Source: Cristatella mucedo
Taxonomy: Eukaryota > Bryozoa > Phylactolaemata > Cristatellidae
Assembly (NCBI GenBank): GCA_009760855.2
Contig: WPIO01000063.1
Location: forward strand, 1 to 64,000
DNA: 64,000 nt
Direction: 5' to 3'
The notes under the pieces were generated by a model, which was given only the letters and a program-made list of their open reading frames with translations, ran no database searches and had not been told where the DNA came from. The stretch's first letter is position 1; each line of letters starts with the position of its first letter. Shown piece by piece: positions 1-12,894 of this stretch. Both the position numbers and the translations under genes were made by a program.

Positions 1-309
1 AACCTTAAGTCCCTAACCGGCATCAATATAACTGGAGTAAACCGTGTGCTCTCACATTCTGTTGTACGATATTCTACTTAGAATGTAAGTAAAAAGCTAA
101 TCGTCCTGCTTTTGGCTATTGCATTCAGTGATCCCTTTCGCCAGCGAGTGATTACAGAGCTTTATCCGCGAAACATCCGTCTGGTGATGTAAGGGCGTAG
201 GTTTGTATATTATGGCAACTCCGGTGATCGCTGCACTCGCAAAAAACAGCTGATTAACACTGGCTGCCCTAATAAAAGTACAATTGGTCAGGCAAGTCAA
301 AACTATTTT

Positions 310-513
310 AGAAATTGTGCATGCTGCAGCTAACCATATTTGCATTCTGACCCTGTGCATGTTACTTCTAACCATGTTATACTTGTTGCCGTTGAGCATA
401 CTACTACTAATCATTCGGTCATGCTTCCTTTGCAGCAAATATAAAGTGCCTAGAAAGAGATTGAGTTCTCTGAGGGCTATATAAAAATGTAGTATTATGA
501 TTATTGTTATTGC
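310..513 (+). mobile_element. CR1/L2-like LINE 3' end (tail copy)
   Basis: This is the 3' end typical of the dominant retroelement family here. A TGCAGCAAAT motif is followed by a 'gcgcctagaaagagattgag'-like stretch, 'ttctctgagggc', and an AT-rich ATTATT tail. No ORF remains. The same tail recurs in both orientations through the window. The mirror copy lies at 63823-64000. Confidence 0.8.
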
Positions 514-1632
514 AATGCAAAACTTTGGGCATGCTAATGTAGCCATACCAAATTACTTTCCTTTGAAAATATTGTGTACCTGCTTGCAGGCTCCAATGAT
601 ATCTACATTTTATAAATTAATTTTTTTGATATAAAAAGTTAACCTTTTCAATAAGCAGACACTGAATCTGCTTGCCAAAAAGCATCAATCGCATGGGTGA
701 GCGTTTCAGCCAGTGTTCAAAATTCCTATAATCCATTTAACGAATGACCTAATGTCTATACGGCACGAGTGTCGCCAAAAAAATGATTAGACTTAGTCTT
801 AAAAGGAACTGATAGCCACATAAGGTCTACAGCTTCGCAGCAGGGCTGCCTTAATGTTCCTACCTTATTCGGGACCAACTGATGAGCATTTTCGACCGGA
901 TTTCCAAGCGAAGAGTTGTTGCTCTCGGGGTAGGGGAATGGTCAGGAATAGTCAACAATTTTCAGTCTTGGAAATTTGCCTGCTAAAAGAAACCCGTTAT
1001 AAATGCAATCCAAAATTATGGTGGTTGACAGATGACCGGAACATGGTCAATAAAATTATTTTGGAAGACGTACTTAAACCGGAAGTAGTACGTCAAACTC
1101 AACCAGTTTTTTTAAACCTGACCTCCTGAACCGAAGGTTCATGGTGAATCGTGTAAATATAAGGTATTCAGCCCTAAACGGACTGGCAGAATATAACTTT
1201 AAACTACCAAAAATAAGTTAAATTAAAAAAATGACACATCCTCTCGAGATCGAACGTCCAACTGGTAATATAACAAGATCGTAAAAGCGCAAACCCAAGT
1301 GGCCGGGGCCTAGCCTATTAGCCTAGGTCCCGCCTCTGCTTTCCCGCCCCGCCCATAGCAACCGGCTGCAAACGGCATTTCAAGGCCCACTCCTAATTTA
1401 CTTAAAAGAAACATATCAAACTAGTATTTTTACATCAGCTCAGAAACCGAAATCGTTATTCTTTGGTAAGTAAACAATTATTAGGGATAATTGAGAATTT
1501 ACTGCTGCTGGGGGCCGCCGTACCTAACGAGTCCATTACCATTGCACCTACTGAATCGTGGGATTGTTTATCTGGCTTCTTTGGAGGCCATAATCCAGGA
1601 GGCAACACACTTAGTCCGCTGGACTGTCAGCG

Positions 1633-1637
<5 letters not shown>

Positions 1638-1667
<30 letters not shown>

Positions 1668-1775
1668 CACTTGATAAAGCGACCTCATAGAACTCAATCT
1701 CTTTCTAGGCGCTTGACATTTGCTGCAAAGGGAAACGCATCTGAATGGTGAGTAATATCATGCTTGATTAACGAC
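1638..1775 (-). mobile_element. LINE 3' tail copy, reversed
   Basis: An (AAT)n run at its left end is followed by the reverse complement of the family tail (cacttgataaagcg, ctctttctaggcgc, ttgctgcaaag). The AAT run is longer here than in the mirror copy at 62575-62703, a microsatellite length difference between the inverted-repeat arms. Confidence 0.8.
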
Positions 1776-2699
1776 ATGAATAGCACTATTGTAAACACGT
1801 GGAGACTTGGATGGAGCAAGCTTGTCGTTCACTTGGAATCAGTCTGAAATTTTTGATTCGATTCTACTTAAGGGAAATTGAGGTGATTTGGAGTTCTCAT
1901 TAATGCCGTTTATAGCTTGGCGAACGGGGGTCAGACTCCTGGGTGGTTTGACTACCGGCGGTATGAGAGCCATCGTGCCTACCTTCGCTATAATGCTTAT
2001 GTCATATCTCTGATAATTGTGATAAAATAAACTTGAAATGTATGGTTGTGTGACATGTATGATCCGTCAGAAATACACATTGACAGCATTGACAATATTT
2101 TTATGACGGTTATGGGCTTTTAAAAATCATGTTATGTGCTGCCAGCTGGTTGAGCTATAGGGTCGCCACTTGGACTGTGCTTCCTGAACAGTTAGGTTTT
2201 GAGCCTTGGCAATCTATCGTCACACAGACTTGAAATTTTGAATACAAGCTCTGGTAAACTTGTTTGACCCATGGTTTTCTCAAGTTTGGTTGTATGTGAC
2301 GTGAGTATAGCGCCACTGTCCTTTAAAGTCACACGATCTACACTTTCCTGATTAATGTGATTTTTTTAACGTCACAACAGTTTTTGTTTACTTTTTAGAA
2401 GAAATCCAGGCTCAACAAAAGTGTTTTGCATTTTTTGAGAGGTTCAACATATTTCTACAATGCATAGTAATGAATCAGTTTGAATATAACCGAAGTGATA
2501 GACCGAAGCGAAGTTTGACCTTGAATTTTACAGGTCATCAGGAAGTCAAAGTGGTACCATGGTTACATTAAAAGATAATGTTGCCCTCGTTGTTTGCGCA
2601 AATTTGCATGCATTTCGGTCGATAAGTATATGAGAAATATCAATAAATGTGTTTTGAGGGAGATAACTCCTATAGAACTCCTATAAGGGTGGGGATTAC
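1776..2699. other. Non-coding part of the left arm
   Basis: AT-rich sequence with no ORF of note and no recognised element. It is faithfully mirrored near 61640-62560. Nothing further could be identified. Confidence 0.5.
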
Positions 2700-3225
2700 T
2701 CTCGCCGTTCACGCCCCCCCCGATCAATAAGCACCAATAAGAAGAGCTAAAATGCACGACAGAGTATACGAGTTCTCTCCGTAGTCTGGAAAAACTGACT
2801 CGGAAGGCAGTGAGCATTAAGCGACCGCCCTACGAGGTATCGGACCGCCGTTGCAGCAGCCGGCTTTCGACCGGTTGAGGGGCAGTTGCTGCTAGCGGAA
2901 GATGCCCGACGACCGGAACTTGGGACAGCGTGCTCGCGTTTTTTCGGCGGAAGCTCTCGACTGTTGTGGACGCCAGCCCCGCCTATCCCAGAATACTCAG
3001 CTAGCCGGGTCTTGTACGGCGTACGCTTGTACTGGTGCGATGGAGGCCGGCGACGGTGTAACTGTGGAAGCCGACTGAGAATTAACACGTTTATTCGCGC
3101 TTGCGGCATCGCCTCGCGCCCCGGTAGTTTACCTTGTAGAGGACCTTTCCCTGTAGACTTGTTTAGTTCCCCTGTTGTTGGTGGCGCATGTGTTATTATA
3201 AAGGGTTTAACCTGACTGCCACTCG
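2700..3225. other. GC-rich segment shared by both arms, unidentified
   Basis: This block is clearly more GC-rich than its surroundings. It has overlapping open frames on both strands (2886-3215 on +, 2747-3109 on -), both conserved exactly in the other arm at 61128-61596. The frames resemble no family I recognise. Exact conservation is explained by recent duplication of the arm, so it is not evidence of coding. A short stretch near 3140-3180 resembles 5058-5092, so part of it may be a terminal fragment of an unidentified retroelement. Confidence 0.35.
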
Positions 3226-3329
3226 TCTTACCCTAGCTCAGCGGCATGGCGAGCGGCAGCGAGGCTGGAGTATGGCGGGGTTTGGCGGGAATTAGACTCC
3301 GACACCTGGAACTCCGCTGCAGAATGGAG

Positions 3330-4990
3330 GAACCTAAAAGTGAGCGACAAAACCTTCAAGTCGGACCGTTGCGTGACTGGTAGCCAGTGCAGGTGGGCGA
3401 GAAGTGATGTGATGTGGCAACTGCGACGACGCTCGTGATACATAAGCCTGGCTGCAGAGTTTGGCACCAGCTGTCAGCACCTGATTGCACAGGCCGGTAG
3501 GCCAGCAAGCAGCGAGTTTCAGAAGTCAAGACAGAATGTCACAGATGCATAGACCAACTTATATCTGGTATCATTATCTAAATAAATCCGAATTTTAGCA
3601 ACGTTATGCAGACGAAAGTAAGCAGACTTGATTGTGGAACTGATGTGTCTGTCTCACGGAAGGTCATTTTGGAACATGACACCTAGATTTCGTGCAGGTT
3701 CAACAGGATATATGCTGGTAGAGCTCATTTTAAGCGTCAGCCTTTCCAATTTCGGAACCACAGATGGTTTTTCCATAACTAGTAAGTTAGTTTTATCATC
3801 GTTTAGTTTTGGAAAATTTGATGCCATCCAGGTGCAGATGTCATCAATGCATGCAGCAAGTGAGTTTAGAGAATTCGAGGTGCTCGAAGGCTGGGAGGGA
3901 TGAAAGCAAAGGTACAATTGACTGTCAGCCGCATAGAAGTGAAAGCCTAGATTGTGCTTGGCAATCATAGGAGCAAGAGGGAGAGTATAAACCGTGAAAA
4001 GAGCCGGACCTAGCACGGAGCCCGGAGGTACTCATCTCAGAGGTACCTCGGATGATGTTTGTCCGTTCACATCAGTACTCTGGAGTCTCCCACTGAGATA
4101 TGATCTGAACCACTGCTGAGGAGGGCCAGCGATGCCCAGGCGTGAAGAGAGGCGCTCAAGAAGAAAATGGTGCTCGATAGCGTCAAAGCTGCCGAAACAT
4201 CGAGCAAAGCAAGCAGAGATACTCTACCCATGTCTGCATTTCTATGTAGGTCGTTGTACACCCGAAGCAGTGCTGACTCTGAGGAATGATTAGCTCTAAA
4301 GCCAGACTGGAGCTTACTAGCAAGGTTTGAAGTTTCAATAAATGAGTTCAGCTGGTCTTCCACGACTCGTTCCAGTGTCGTCGGTAGGAATTGTAGAAGA
4401 TAGACTGGGCGGTAGTTGCTCTTTTCTTGGTCATTTGTCGCTTTCTTGAGAAGCGGCCTGACCACAGCTTTTTTAAAGGTGCTAATACACAACCGAAGGC
4501 TAATGACATAATAATGATTTTAGTTATGCACAGCAGCAGCAGATCAATGCAACGTAGGAGCATGACAGTGGGAATAGGGTCCAAAAGACTTGTAATCTTT
4601 TTTGATTAGGATATGAACTTCATAACGAGATCACTACTGATCTGCTTGAATGTAGACATTGAATTGCAGCCAGGAATCAAAGGACACAATTCTAGGGGGA
4701 TGCAGCCATCGCAGGGATGGGCTTTCTGATCTTATCTATCTTCCGAACAAAGAAGTTAGAGATGCGATCAGTTAGATCATCGCAGGTATCATCAGGTAAG
4801 GAGCTAATATGGGAGCGGTTGAGGAGACGGTTGATCGTCGACATCTGCGTTTTTGGATTGTGCATCTGTGATTAACCAATGTTTTTACAGAAAGCTGGAC
4901 TCGGCCTTTTAGGATCGATTGGTATGACCTACAGTAGTCCTCTGTCGACAGACAGTCAGTCCTGATCTTTTGTATGCTTTCTCAAGCTTT
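3330..4990 (-). pseudogene. Dead CR1/L2-like LINE reverse transcriptase (left arm)
   Basis: Read on the minus strand this gives the conserved RT core of a CR1/L2-type non-LTR retrotransposon. It starts with a pre-RT segment (about 4600-4870) and then the fingers/palm region with VVRPLLKKAT and SGFRANHSSESALL (4067-4492). The DVSAA palm motif is broken by a frameshift. The catalytic segment and thumb follow (3654-4016). The catalytic YADD motif is YAAD here, so the second catalytic aspartate is lost. The copy is 3'-truncated near 3330 and lacks the family tail. The mirror copy at 59400-61030 shares the DVSAA frameshift but keeps YADD. The fragment is non-functional. Confidence 0.9.
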
Positions 4991-5773
4991 CCCTAAACAT
5001 TGAAATGCATAAACAATGGCTGGGATTGTTAAACAATGAATGTTTTTCTGTGTAAAATCCTCCCTGTAGTCTTGTCTAGTTCTCCTGGTGTAGAACCTAC
5101 GTCTGTCTTTCAAAGTATTCTTCACCAGGACTATCGCCCTCAAGACGCTGTGCCCGGAGTGCCTCGTTTAGCGACCTAGTTCGGGTATAATGGAAAGCCT
5201 AAAAGGAAGTGAACTAATAGCAGCAGAGTCGGCTAGGTTTTGGTGACCATGGCGTAACACTTTAGCGTTCTAACATTTTAGCAACCTTTGGCTTTTCATG
5301 AGGGATGTGTTTTTTGAATGTTTGAACAGGGATGTTGTTTTTGGGTGGTATATAGAAACGCTGCCGGTAGCAGCCGTTAGCTGCGAGGCCCTGACGTCAC
5401 TCAATCGGTCGGATGAGTGAACTACAACAGTTAACTGGGCGTTTCTTAATATATAAGTGGTTGAGCCTGGGCTTTCAATTTTCGGCTGTGGCTACAAATA
5501 TTTTGATAGGGCTGGAAAATTCATTGCAGGGGTAAGGCCTCCCTGCTAAACCGGGAATCCACTGAGTAACGACTGAGGGAGAAGCTATAATAATCTAATA
5601 TAATAATCGTTAAGCCCATGCAAGATAAAATGAATGCAGTTCGTAATGTACTTGCTGTGGCTGTCTTGTGTCAAAACAACACAAATCGTTTTACTCCAAG
5701 TTTTAGGCAATCGAGGTGTTCGGCAGCATGAATTGGTGAAAGTCAGCCTGGTGCTTGACCTCAAGGCTACCTG
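4991..5773. other. Inner end of the left arm, no gene seen
   Basis: AT-rich non-coding sequence mirrored at 58561-59400. The arm stops abruptly at the sequence gctacctg near 5773. No canonical transposon terminus or target-site duplication could be recognised at the boundary. Confidence 0.5.
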
Positions 5774-7214
5774 AGTCTAGTGTTACGTGCAATGTAAATT
5801 ATAGCTCCGAGATGGCGATTTGTCGATGATTTGCAGTGGAATAGAGTGAGATGCGGTATTTTCCCAGGTCATTTTGGGCGATTGCCTCCCACTCCCATAG
5901 TGTGAGGATGCACATTTTATTTTATTTTACGTGGGTGTGCACACAACACTTTGCACTTTAATATGCACTCAAACTTTAGCTTGGCGCAGTCTATTTCAAT
6001 TTTTTGGTCTATTTTGATTTTTTTGCGGTGGATTCGGTGTAACTGAAGTGGATTGAGGTATTGACCTGATCTACTGCAGTCGATTGCAGCTCCTTGCACG
6101 AGAACGGCCGTGCCTGTGCAAGTGAAACTTTATGAGTGCAATTTTCGCAGAGTGTACTATCATATGAAATCAAAAATGGATTTTTCGATCAGGGTTTCCT
6201 TCATTGCGTGGTTGAAAGTAGTGGATTGCAGTGTTGGCGTGGGCCACTGCAATCCTATTTTAGTAAACTTCGGGCGAACGCATGTGCGGAATCGCGCAAA
6301 ATTTTCTGGATACATTTTTAATGTCCCGTAATTTGGTATTCCAAACTTTTTGGAGCCTTTCGCAGCTGATTTGTGGTGTATTTGAAGGGAACTAAAATGG
6401 ATTGGGGCGGATTGTATTGCGATGGATTTGTGCTACAGTGCTACAGGCCTCCAGTATTAAAGCTCATTTGCCGAAATGCGAGTGCGCACAGTGACATTAA
6501 ATTTGGTGCGTAGATACAATCAAACGTGTACTAAAAGATCAACCCAAAATCTGAGCTCAGCAACGCTAATGTCCGGTCAATGTTAGCCTAATTACAGTGG
6601 ATTGTAGTAATTCGTCGAACCCCGATCAATACACCTGGCAGCTGGGGATTTTTCGGCTCAAACGTGCATCTTGCCATACCTACCCCACCCTGGAAACGAG
6701 CCGACTAAGATCCACACACCACCTTCCAGCTACAATGATGCCAGCCTGTCCGCTGCTCTCTCGGATCCTGGTAGGAAGAGAGAACCCTACACCCCTCAAG
6801 CTCGATAACAAGACTGGCGCGACACCACATCCAGCTCTGTCGGCAAGTGCTGGATCCTAGCCCATTTTGTTGTGCCCATGCCGTGGCATGCACATTATGG
6901 TCTTATTATCACCTTTGCCCTATCTTCTTCAAGCCAAGCGAACTTCTTTCGAAAAAAATCCGCATGGCTCGCACGCGGATTATCGAGTTTTCCACCCGAA
7001 TTTATTATTCGCCGCGTGTTTGGAAGGGAGGTTTTTGCATGAAGCTTTACTAGCGCTTTCCCTTCGTCGCTGTAATCGGTTAATGGCATGTCATATTGAG
7101 CGATTGCTCCACTGTCACAAGTCAGTGCATGACTAGGGCTTCTCGACTTGTTTCGCAAACTCACGGTCGTCAAACGAAGCTTCTCGACGCTTCGCTCTAG
7201 TCCTGGGCTAGAAT
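5774..7214. other. Intergenic region with scattered TGGATTG-type motifs
   Basis: No gene was recognised; the short open frames here have no family resemblance. Between about 6045 and 6610 the motif TGGATTG, or close variants followed by CAGT or TAGT, occurs repeatedly (for example near 6050, 6222, 6399 and 6598). This looks like a degraded dispersed or tandem motif. Confidence 0.4.
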
Positions 7215-7375
7215 ATATAATAAATATAGTTCATTTGTACAGTGCTCTAAGAGAACTTAGTCTCAACTCCGTCGCTTCACGTATGCCACGGGGCAGGAGC
7301 CCTAGACCGTGGTCATACCTTGGTCGGGGTGAGCACCTTAACCACTGGGCTAAACCAGCTCGGACTTGAGGAATA
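7215..7375 (-). mobile_element. tRNA-derived SINE, minus orientation
   Basis: On the minus strand the sequence begins with a Pol III A-box-like TAGCCCAGTGG followed by ttaaggtgctcacc. It continues through CCGACCAAGGT and GCCCCGTGGCATACGTGAAG and ends in a ttctcttagagc tail with AT-rich sequence. The body from ccgaccaaggt to the tail recurs in the opposite orientation at 21145-21280. This is a short Pol III-type SINE with no coding capacity. Confidence 0.6.
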
Positions 7376-7685
7376 AGAGCATTTCGCCGAAGCTCTGACT
7401 CGGGCGAGCGAATAGAACGATAGAAAGTTGTCCCCCATTGCAGCCATACCCATCGATGCACCCGTCTTTCTACTCGGGAGCCTGCTGTCGAGCAGTTTAG
7501 AGCTCGAACTCTAGCTGGCTGTGCGAGTGAATCTTCGGGCAGATTGTTGACTGGCTACGACTGCTCGCTCGCTGGCGGCAGAGCGAGGTGCTCGAGGCAT
7601 ACATTTACAGAAGCTACAGCGTGCGTGGCCAAGCACCGGACAAAGACTTGGAGGGTGAAAAGCTATGAGCTCGTAAACTGAGAGA
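7376..7685. other. Non-coding, unidentified
   Basis: A short stretch of mixed base composition between the SINE and the CT tracts. The open frame on the minus strand is not recognisable. Confidence 0.4.
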
Positions 7686-8345
<660 letters not shown>

Positions 8346-8679
8346 GCGACCCGGCAGCCGGCTCCTCAGTGCGTAGACTGTGCCGGACCGACGTTCGTTG
8401 TAAGTAGCCTGCTTTGTAAAAGTTTGCTTTGTCAAAGACTGGACAGACTCGTCGCTATACCCCGCCACCCAGCCTGATGACGGTTCTGTCAAGAGAGCTG
8501 CCGCAATTAATTATGTCGACGTGGAGTCGGACAAAAAGGTTTGGGGTAATGAGGGCTGAACAAAAAGATTCAAAAATTAAAATAATGTTCATGATTAAAC
8601 GGATTCACTTTATAGTCGTGAATTTTGATCGATCGACCATAAATTTCCATTGCATAAAATCAACTGCTCTTGATCAGTA

Positions 8680-8815
8680 ATAATAATGTCATTAACACAA
8701 CTGATAAAACGCCCTCAGATAACTGAATCTATTTCTAGGCGATTTACATATGCGGCAAAGGAAGTATGATTGAATGGTAACAGTAGCAAGTTCAATAAAT
8801 GCTCAGTTCTCTGGT
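8680..8815 (-). mobile_element. LINE 3' tail copy, reversed
   Basis: TAATAATAAT at the left is followed by a reversed family tail (gataaaacgccctcagataact, ctatttctaggcg, gcggcaaagg). It is diverged and has no ORF. Confidence 0.7.
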
Positions 8816-8833
8816 TTTTAGCTCAGGAACGAG

Positions 8834-9960
8834 GTGCTCGCACAGCACAGCACACAGCAAATTGTTCGCTCAAGTCTTGGTGCCCTAAGCGACTCCTTGT
8901 TGGTAAATGCAAGCCGAGCCGATAGCCGCCCCAAGGTTCTCGCACCGTTGCATAAATTAGGCTACCGAATGAGCAATCCGCAATTGACCTTCAACGACCT
9001 TCACCGTTTCCTTACGCAAATCTCTAGTAGCGATGCCGCTGCGGCGCGGGCGTGCCGATCAGAGGCCAGAATTCGTGACGCAACTGCTACAAGCGTACGT
9101 GGACAATCAACGTACTCTCCATACATGGTGGAACACCTGACTGGCAATCGTCGCTTTGTAACGGTGTTTCAGCTAGAGAGAGAAGTTAGATTCGTCTCGT
9201 TGCCACAAGCTGCAGCTGCCAAACTGCTCCGCCATCTTGTTCTCTCACTCGAAGCAGAGCAGGCGTTCGTGCAAGCGACATGGAGGATGGGATGTGGAGA
9301 GCGGTCCGGATTGCCCCGCAGTGCCGGACTGCCGCCGCGGCATTGCACGCGACGACCCCCTAGTTAAAAAGCGCTTAGCTCTACCGCTGGCGCTCAGCGA
9401 GAGGCGCCTGCAGATGCGGCGGCGCTGGAAGCGCAGGCGCCCGGTGCTTCGCTCTCGGCCTATGACAAAGTCACTAGCGCACTGATAAAATGCCACCCAG
9501 ACTACCCACGAACCATGCAACAGCATTTTAGTAGGAGCGAGCCGGGGCGAAGGGGCGACACTTCGGAGGGGGGCGGCGTCGAGAGCGAAAGACCACGGGG
9601 ACTGGAGGGGGGAGACCGCGAAGACGACGGGCCCCCAAAGACGTCTATCGCTCGAAGCGCTATGGATGTGTCGGGGTATTGTTCGAGCGGAAAAGCGGGT
9701 ACCGCTTTTACGAGCCGGGCGCGCAGCCAGCAAACAAAGGAACAATCGCTGTCACGACCACGAAGCCGTCGCTAGTTTAGGTAGCGGCCCAACGCGCTCA
9801 ATGCGCAAACACCTGAAGAAATACGCCAAGATAAAAACACAACGTATCTGCCCGGTGCGTCTGACTCTGCCGAAGCGTGCCGTGCCGAAGCGTGCCGTCG
9901 CCACCTATAATGTGCCGCGCCAGTGGGTAAACGTAAGATCAATAGAATAATATAATGCAC
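8834..9960 (+). other. GC-rich open frame of unknown nature
   Basis: An uninterrupted 177-codon frame (8834-9367, ATG usable at 8966) is followed by other open frames to about 9775. Composition is GC- and CpG-rich compared with its neighbours. No domain, signal peptide or membrane segment was recognised, and I cannot assign a family. It could be an exon of an unknown gene, the remnant of a retroelement gag-like frame, or chance. The frame shift after 9367 with continuing open sequence is what a decayed ORF would show. Confidence 0.25.
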
Positions 9961-12894
9961 TAGATAGTGGATGTCAAATTATTCTTTGGCTTTGGGTACA
10001 TATTAGGTTATCCTAATTCCTTACGGCTAAAATGAATAGGAATCGCCATCACCCCACAAAAAGGGGTTCTTCCACGATCAGGGCAGTGACTTTATAAACT
10101 CTGCGGTTTTGCTTCTAGGAGCGGTGCAAATGTATGGTTTGCGAATAGAGCAAGCGTCATGCGCCGCCTGAATTAGAGAGGATTATGCGGAAAGACAACT
10201 GTTTAATAATAACCTTTGATGTGTAACGGTATTGATGCAGTAAAACGAACATTGTAGTTTATGCTACTGCACAGAAAGATGATAATGAATAGCCATATTT
10301 GATTGACAGGATATCAGAAGCTTGCGTACGCACAGGAGATGGATTTCGTTACGTGAATGGTCGATTTATAATGAGCGAAAAATTACTTAGTTGAAGCGTC
10401 TTTTAAGATGCGCGAGGCCTGCAAATGTTACTTCGGCATGCCCGTCAGGGGTCAAGACAGAAGCCCCGGTCACCTCATTTCACATGCAAGCAATGACTGG
10501 AGCGCTAAAAGGCAGAATGATCAACAGCAGCTGGCTTGATGGAATTTCTTGCACAATATTAGACAATGTAAGTGCAAGCTGTAAGCTTTTAATTTCTCAA
10601 TTTCTGAAAACTTTCAGGCGGATGCAGTGGAGATATGGGGGCTATACTTATTTCTTTTCCCAAGAATGTTTTGGGAGCAAACACACCATTCGAGCAACTG
10701 CTACTTTGTAAGGCGGATCCTTCAAAACATCAATCTGGCATGAGCCGGCACTTCCTCCCATTATGTAACCGCACCTACCTTCATTTATTGCCCCAGTCCC
10801 AGCACTTACGTAAGGTCGCCGTTTCCGCTTTCACCTCCAGAGAGCGGCCAGCCACCTTCAAGACAGAGCAGCAAGTCAGACAGCGAGGAACTTAATTATT
10901 ACAAATCCAGAATCGAATTTTACGGATGCTGTCGAAGAAGGTAAGACACAGCTGGAGCCCTACTGGAAGTGCCGCAAAGATCCAATCGAACGACCGCTGT
11001 CTTACATCCATCGCTCAGCTTCCGACATTGCATAGGCTTGTGGAGCGTAACTTGCTATACAAAAGTGTGAAACTGACTGGTCAAAAAATTGTCACCGAGT
11101 TTAATGAACTTATTCTGTCGGCTATATTGCCTGTGCTTCTATGAAAAATATGACCTATCTATTCGAAGCTATAGGAATAACTTATAACGCGAGTGACAGC
11201 CGAGACACGAAGTTGATTTATTATATTATATCACATATTATTAATTTTGTGATATTACCAAAGAGAAATTATCGCAAGGGTCTGAATTATCTGTACGGAA
11301 GAATGACAGCGACGGAAAGCCGTAGGAAACACACAGAAAGCGGCGTGGAACAATGCCGTTGTTTTGCGGTTCGCCACTTCCTGCAAAATGCTGTGGCCTA
11401 TGATCTGGTGATTCAGGCTCACGTAAAGAACTGTGCTAAGAGGAAATGTAGAGTTTTCCTCTAAGTTCACATCTTCAACGTTCATTTTTAAAATCTCTAG
11501 GAGAACATTGAAAATTACCGAGATTAGACAGGTGAGTGCTTTTCGCAGGATAAATTGGTCTTCGCTACCAAGGGCAGCGAAACGGCAAAACGAAGGTCGA
11601 CCACGTGTGGAGGCTATTTCAAAAATTAGATTTGCTGTATGGTGGCCTAGCTGCAATATCTGCTTATTTCTGAGCCATTTTCAGTGGTCATTTTGTAGGA
11701 TCTCACGGGAAAAGCTTGTTAATTTTGACGAAGTTGCTGTTTTTCTGCCTAAATGTGAACTAACAGACGGGATTTTGTGTATTTCTCCGTAGGAAATGAG
11801 TAATTTCAAGAATCACGGTCCCATTTGTAAAAAAAACTAGTAGAGAATAATGGCCATTTTCGATAGTTCTGTAGCATAAGAAATTAATAATAACAGTTAC
11901 TGTCCAGAGACAAAAATTGTGCTACATAATATTATTATCAGCTTTAATGTGCAGATCGCAGCCATACAAATATTAGTGATCAACCCCAAGTGCCAGCTCA
12001 CATGCACACACTCGTGCATACAGCTTTCGTGAGTTGACGCTGGCATCACCATTAGTGGTTTTAAAAGTCATGGACGCTACGAAGTTGTTCTACTCGACAG
12101 TGTTCTTGGATCCTTGAAAGCCAAGATGGCTTTTCGTAGACAGCCGTTAATGCAGCCGGTAATATATCCGGTACAATAGGGTCGACGTAGGAAGAGTAGA
12201 ATAGCTGAGGAAGTATCGTATAAGTTGTAACTAATGCCAGTTTGAAACTATAAAGAGCTAGAGTGTGCAGAAAGCACAAAAGCTGGCTTTCTTCATAGAA
12301 CTTACAAAGGTTTCAGTTTTCGACTGGCAGAGCCAAAGCATCAGACTTGACTTTTAGCGATTATAATAGTGAGACGTTCGGGGATTAACGTTCAGTACTC
12401 AGGTGACCCTCTGCTCGGCGAGTCCCTGCAATCGCCGTAGGCACTTTGTGATAGGCGCGATGAAGCTCACGTCTGGCAGCTCTCAGACGTCAGCGACGCA
12501 GGCATGACAGCCCTCTGCACGACGACCTGTCATCAGGCTCGGAAGTGCGGCCGAGCAGCACTGACTGACTCTCCTGACTCTATCGCGAAGCCATCGACTA
12601 GCGGAAACTCCGCCAGCCAAGCCCAGTCTCTGCTCTGCACTCTAGTCTGCTGCCGGCGTTAAGGGATCGCGCCTCTCCCTTCTCCTCCCCTCTGCACCTC
12701 CCCCCCCCCCAGGCAGCCCTCATACTTCACGCGTGCTCTGCTTGCGCACAGTCGAGTCATTTTTCGTTCCAAGCCCACCCTACAGCTGTCGGCAGTTTGT
12801 GGCTGATGGATGCCCCACAGACGCCACCAGAGATTAGCGCCTGGCTGCCAAGTCCACTGACACTGACGTCCACTGACAGCCAGTACTGTGCGCG
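9961..12894. other. Intergenic, no recognised gene
   Basis: Short open frames on both strands (for example 10391-10711, 11255-11656, 11433-11792) show no family resemblance and overlap one another. From 12660 to 12760 there is a C-rich patch. Nothing supported was found. Confidence 0.4.

Larger units (their letters stand above)
336..5773. repeat. Left arm of a >=5.4-kb inverted repeat
   Basis: This arm matches the reverse complement of 58561-64000. Paired coordinates sum to about 64334-64343 along the whole length, so net indels are few. Some stretches look identical: 2747-3109 and 3228-3467 translate identically to their mirror segments. Elsewhere there are scattered substitutions, a 2-bp indel near 2685 and a different AAT-repeat length near 1640. 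The inner edge is sharp, with homology ending at about 5773. The outer edge is unknown because the mirror arm runs off the window at 64000. No host gene was seen in the arm; it contains retroelement tails, a GC-rich segment and a dead RT fragment. Confidence 0.95.
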
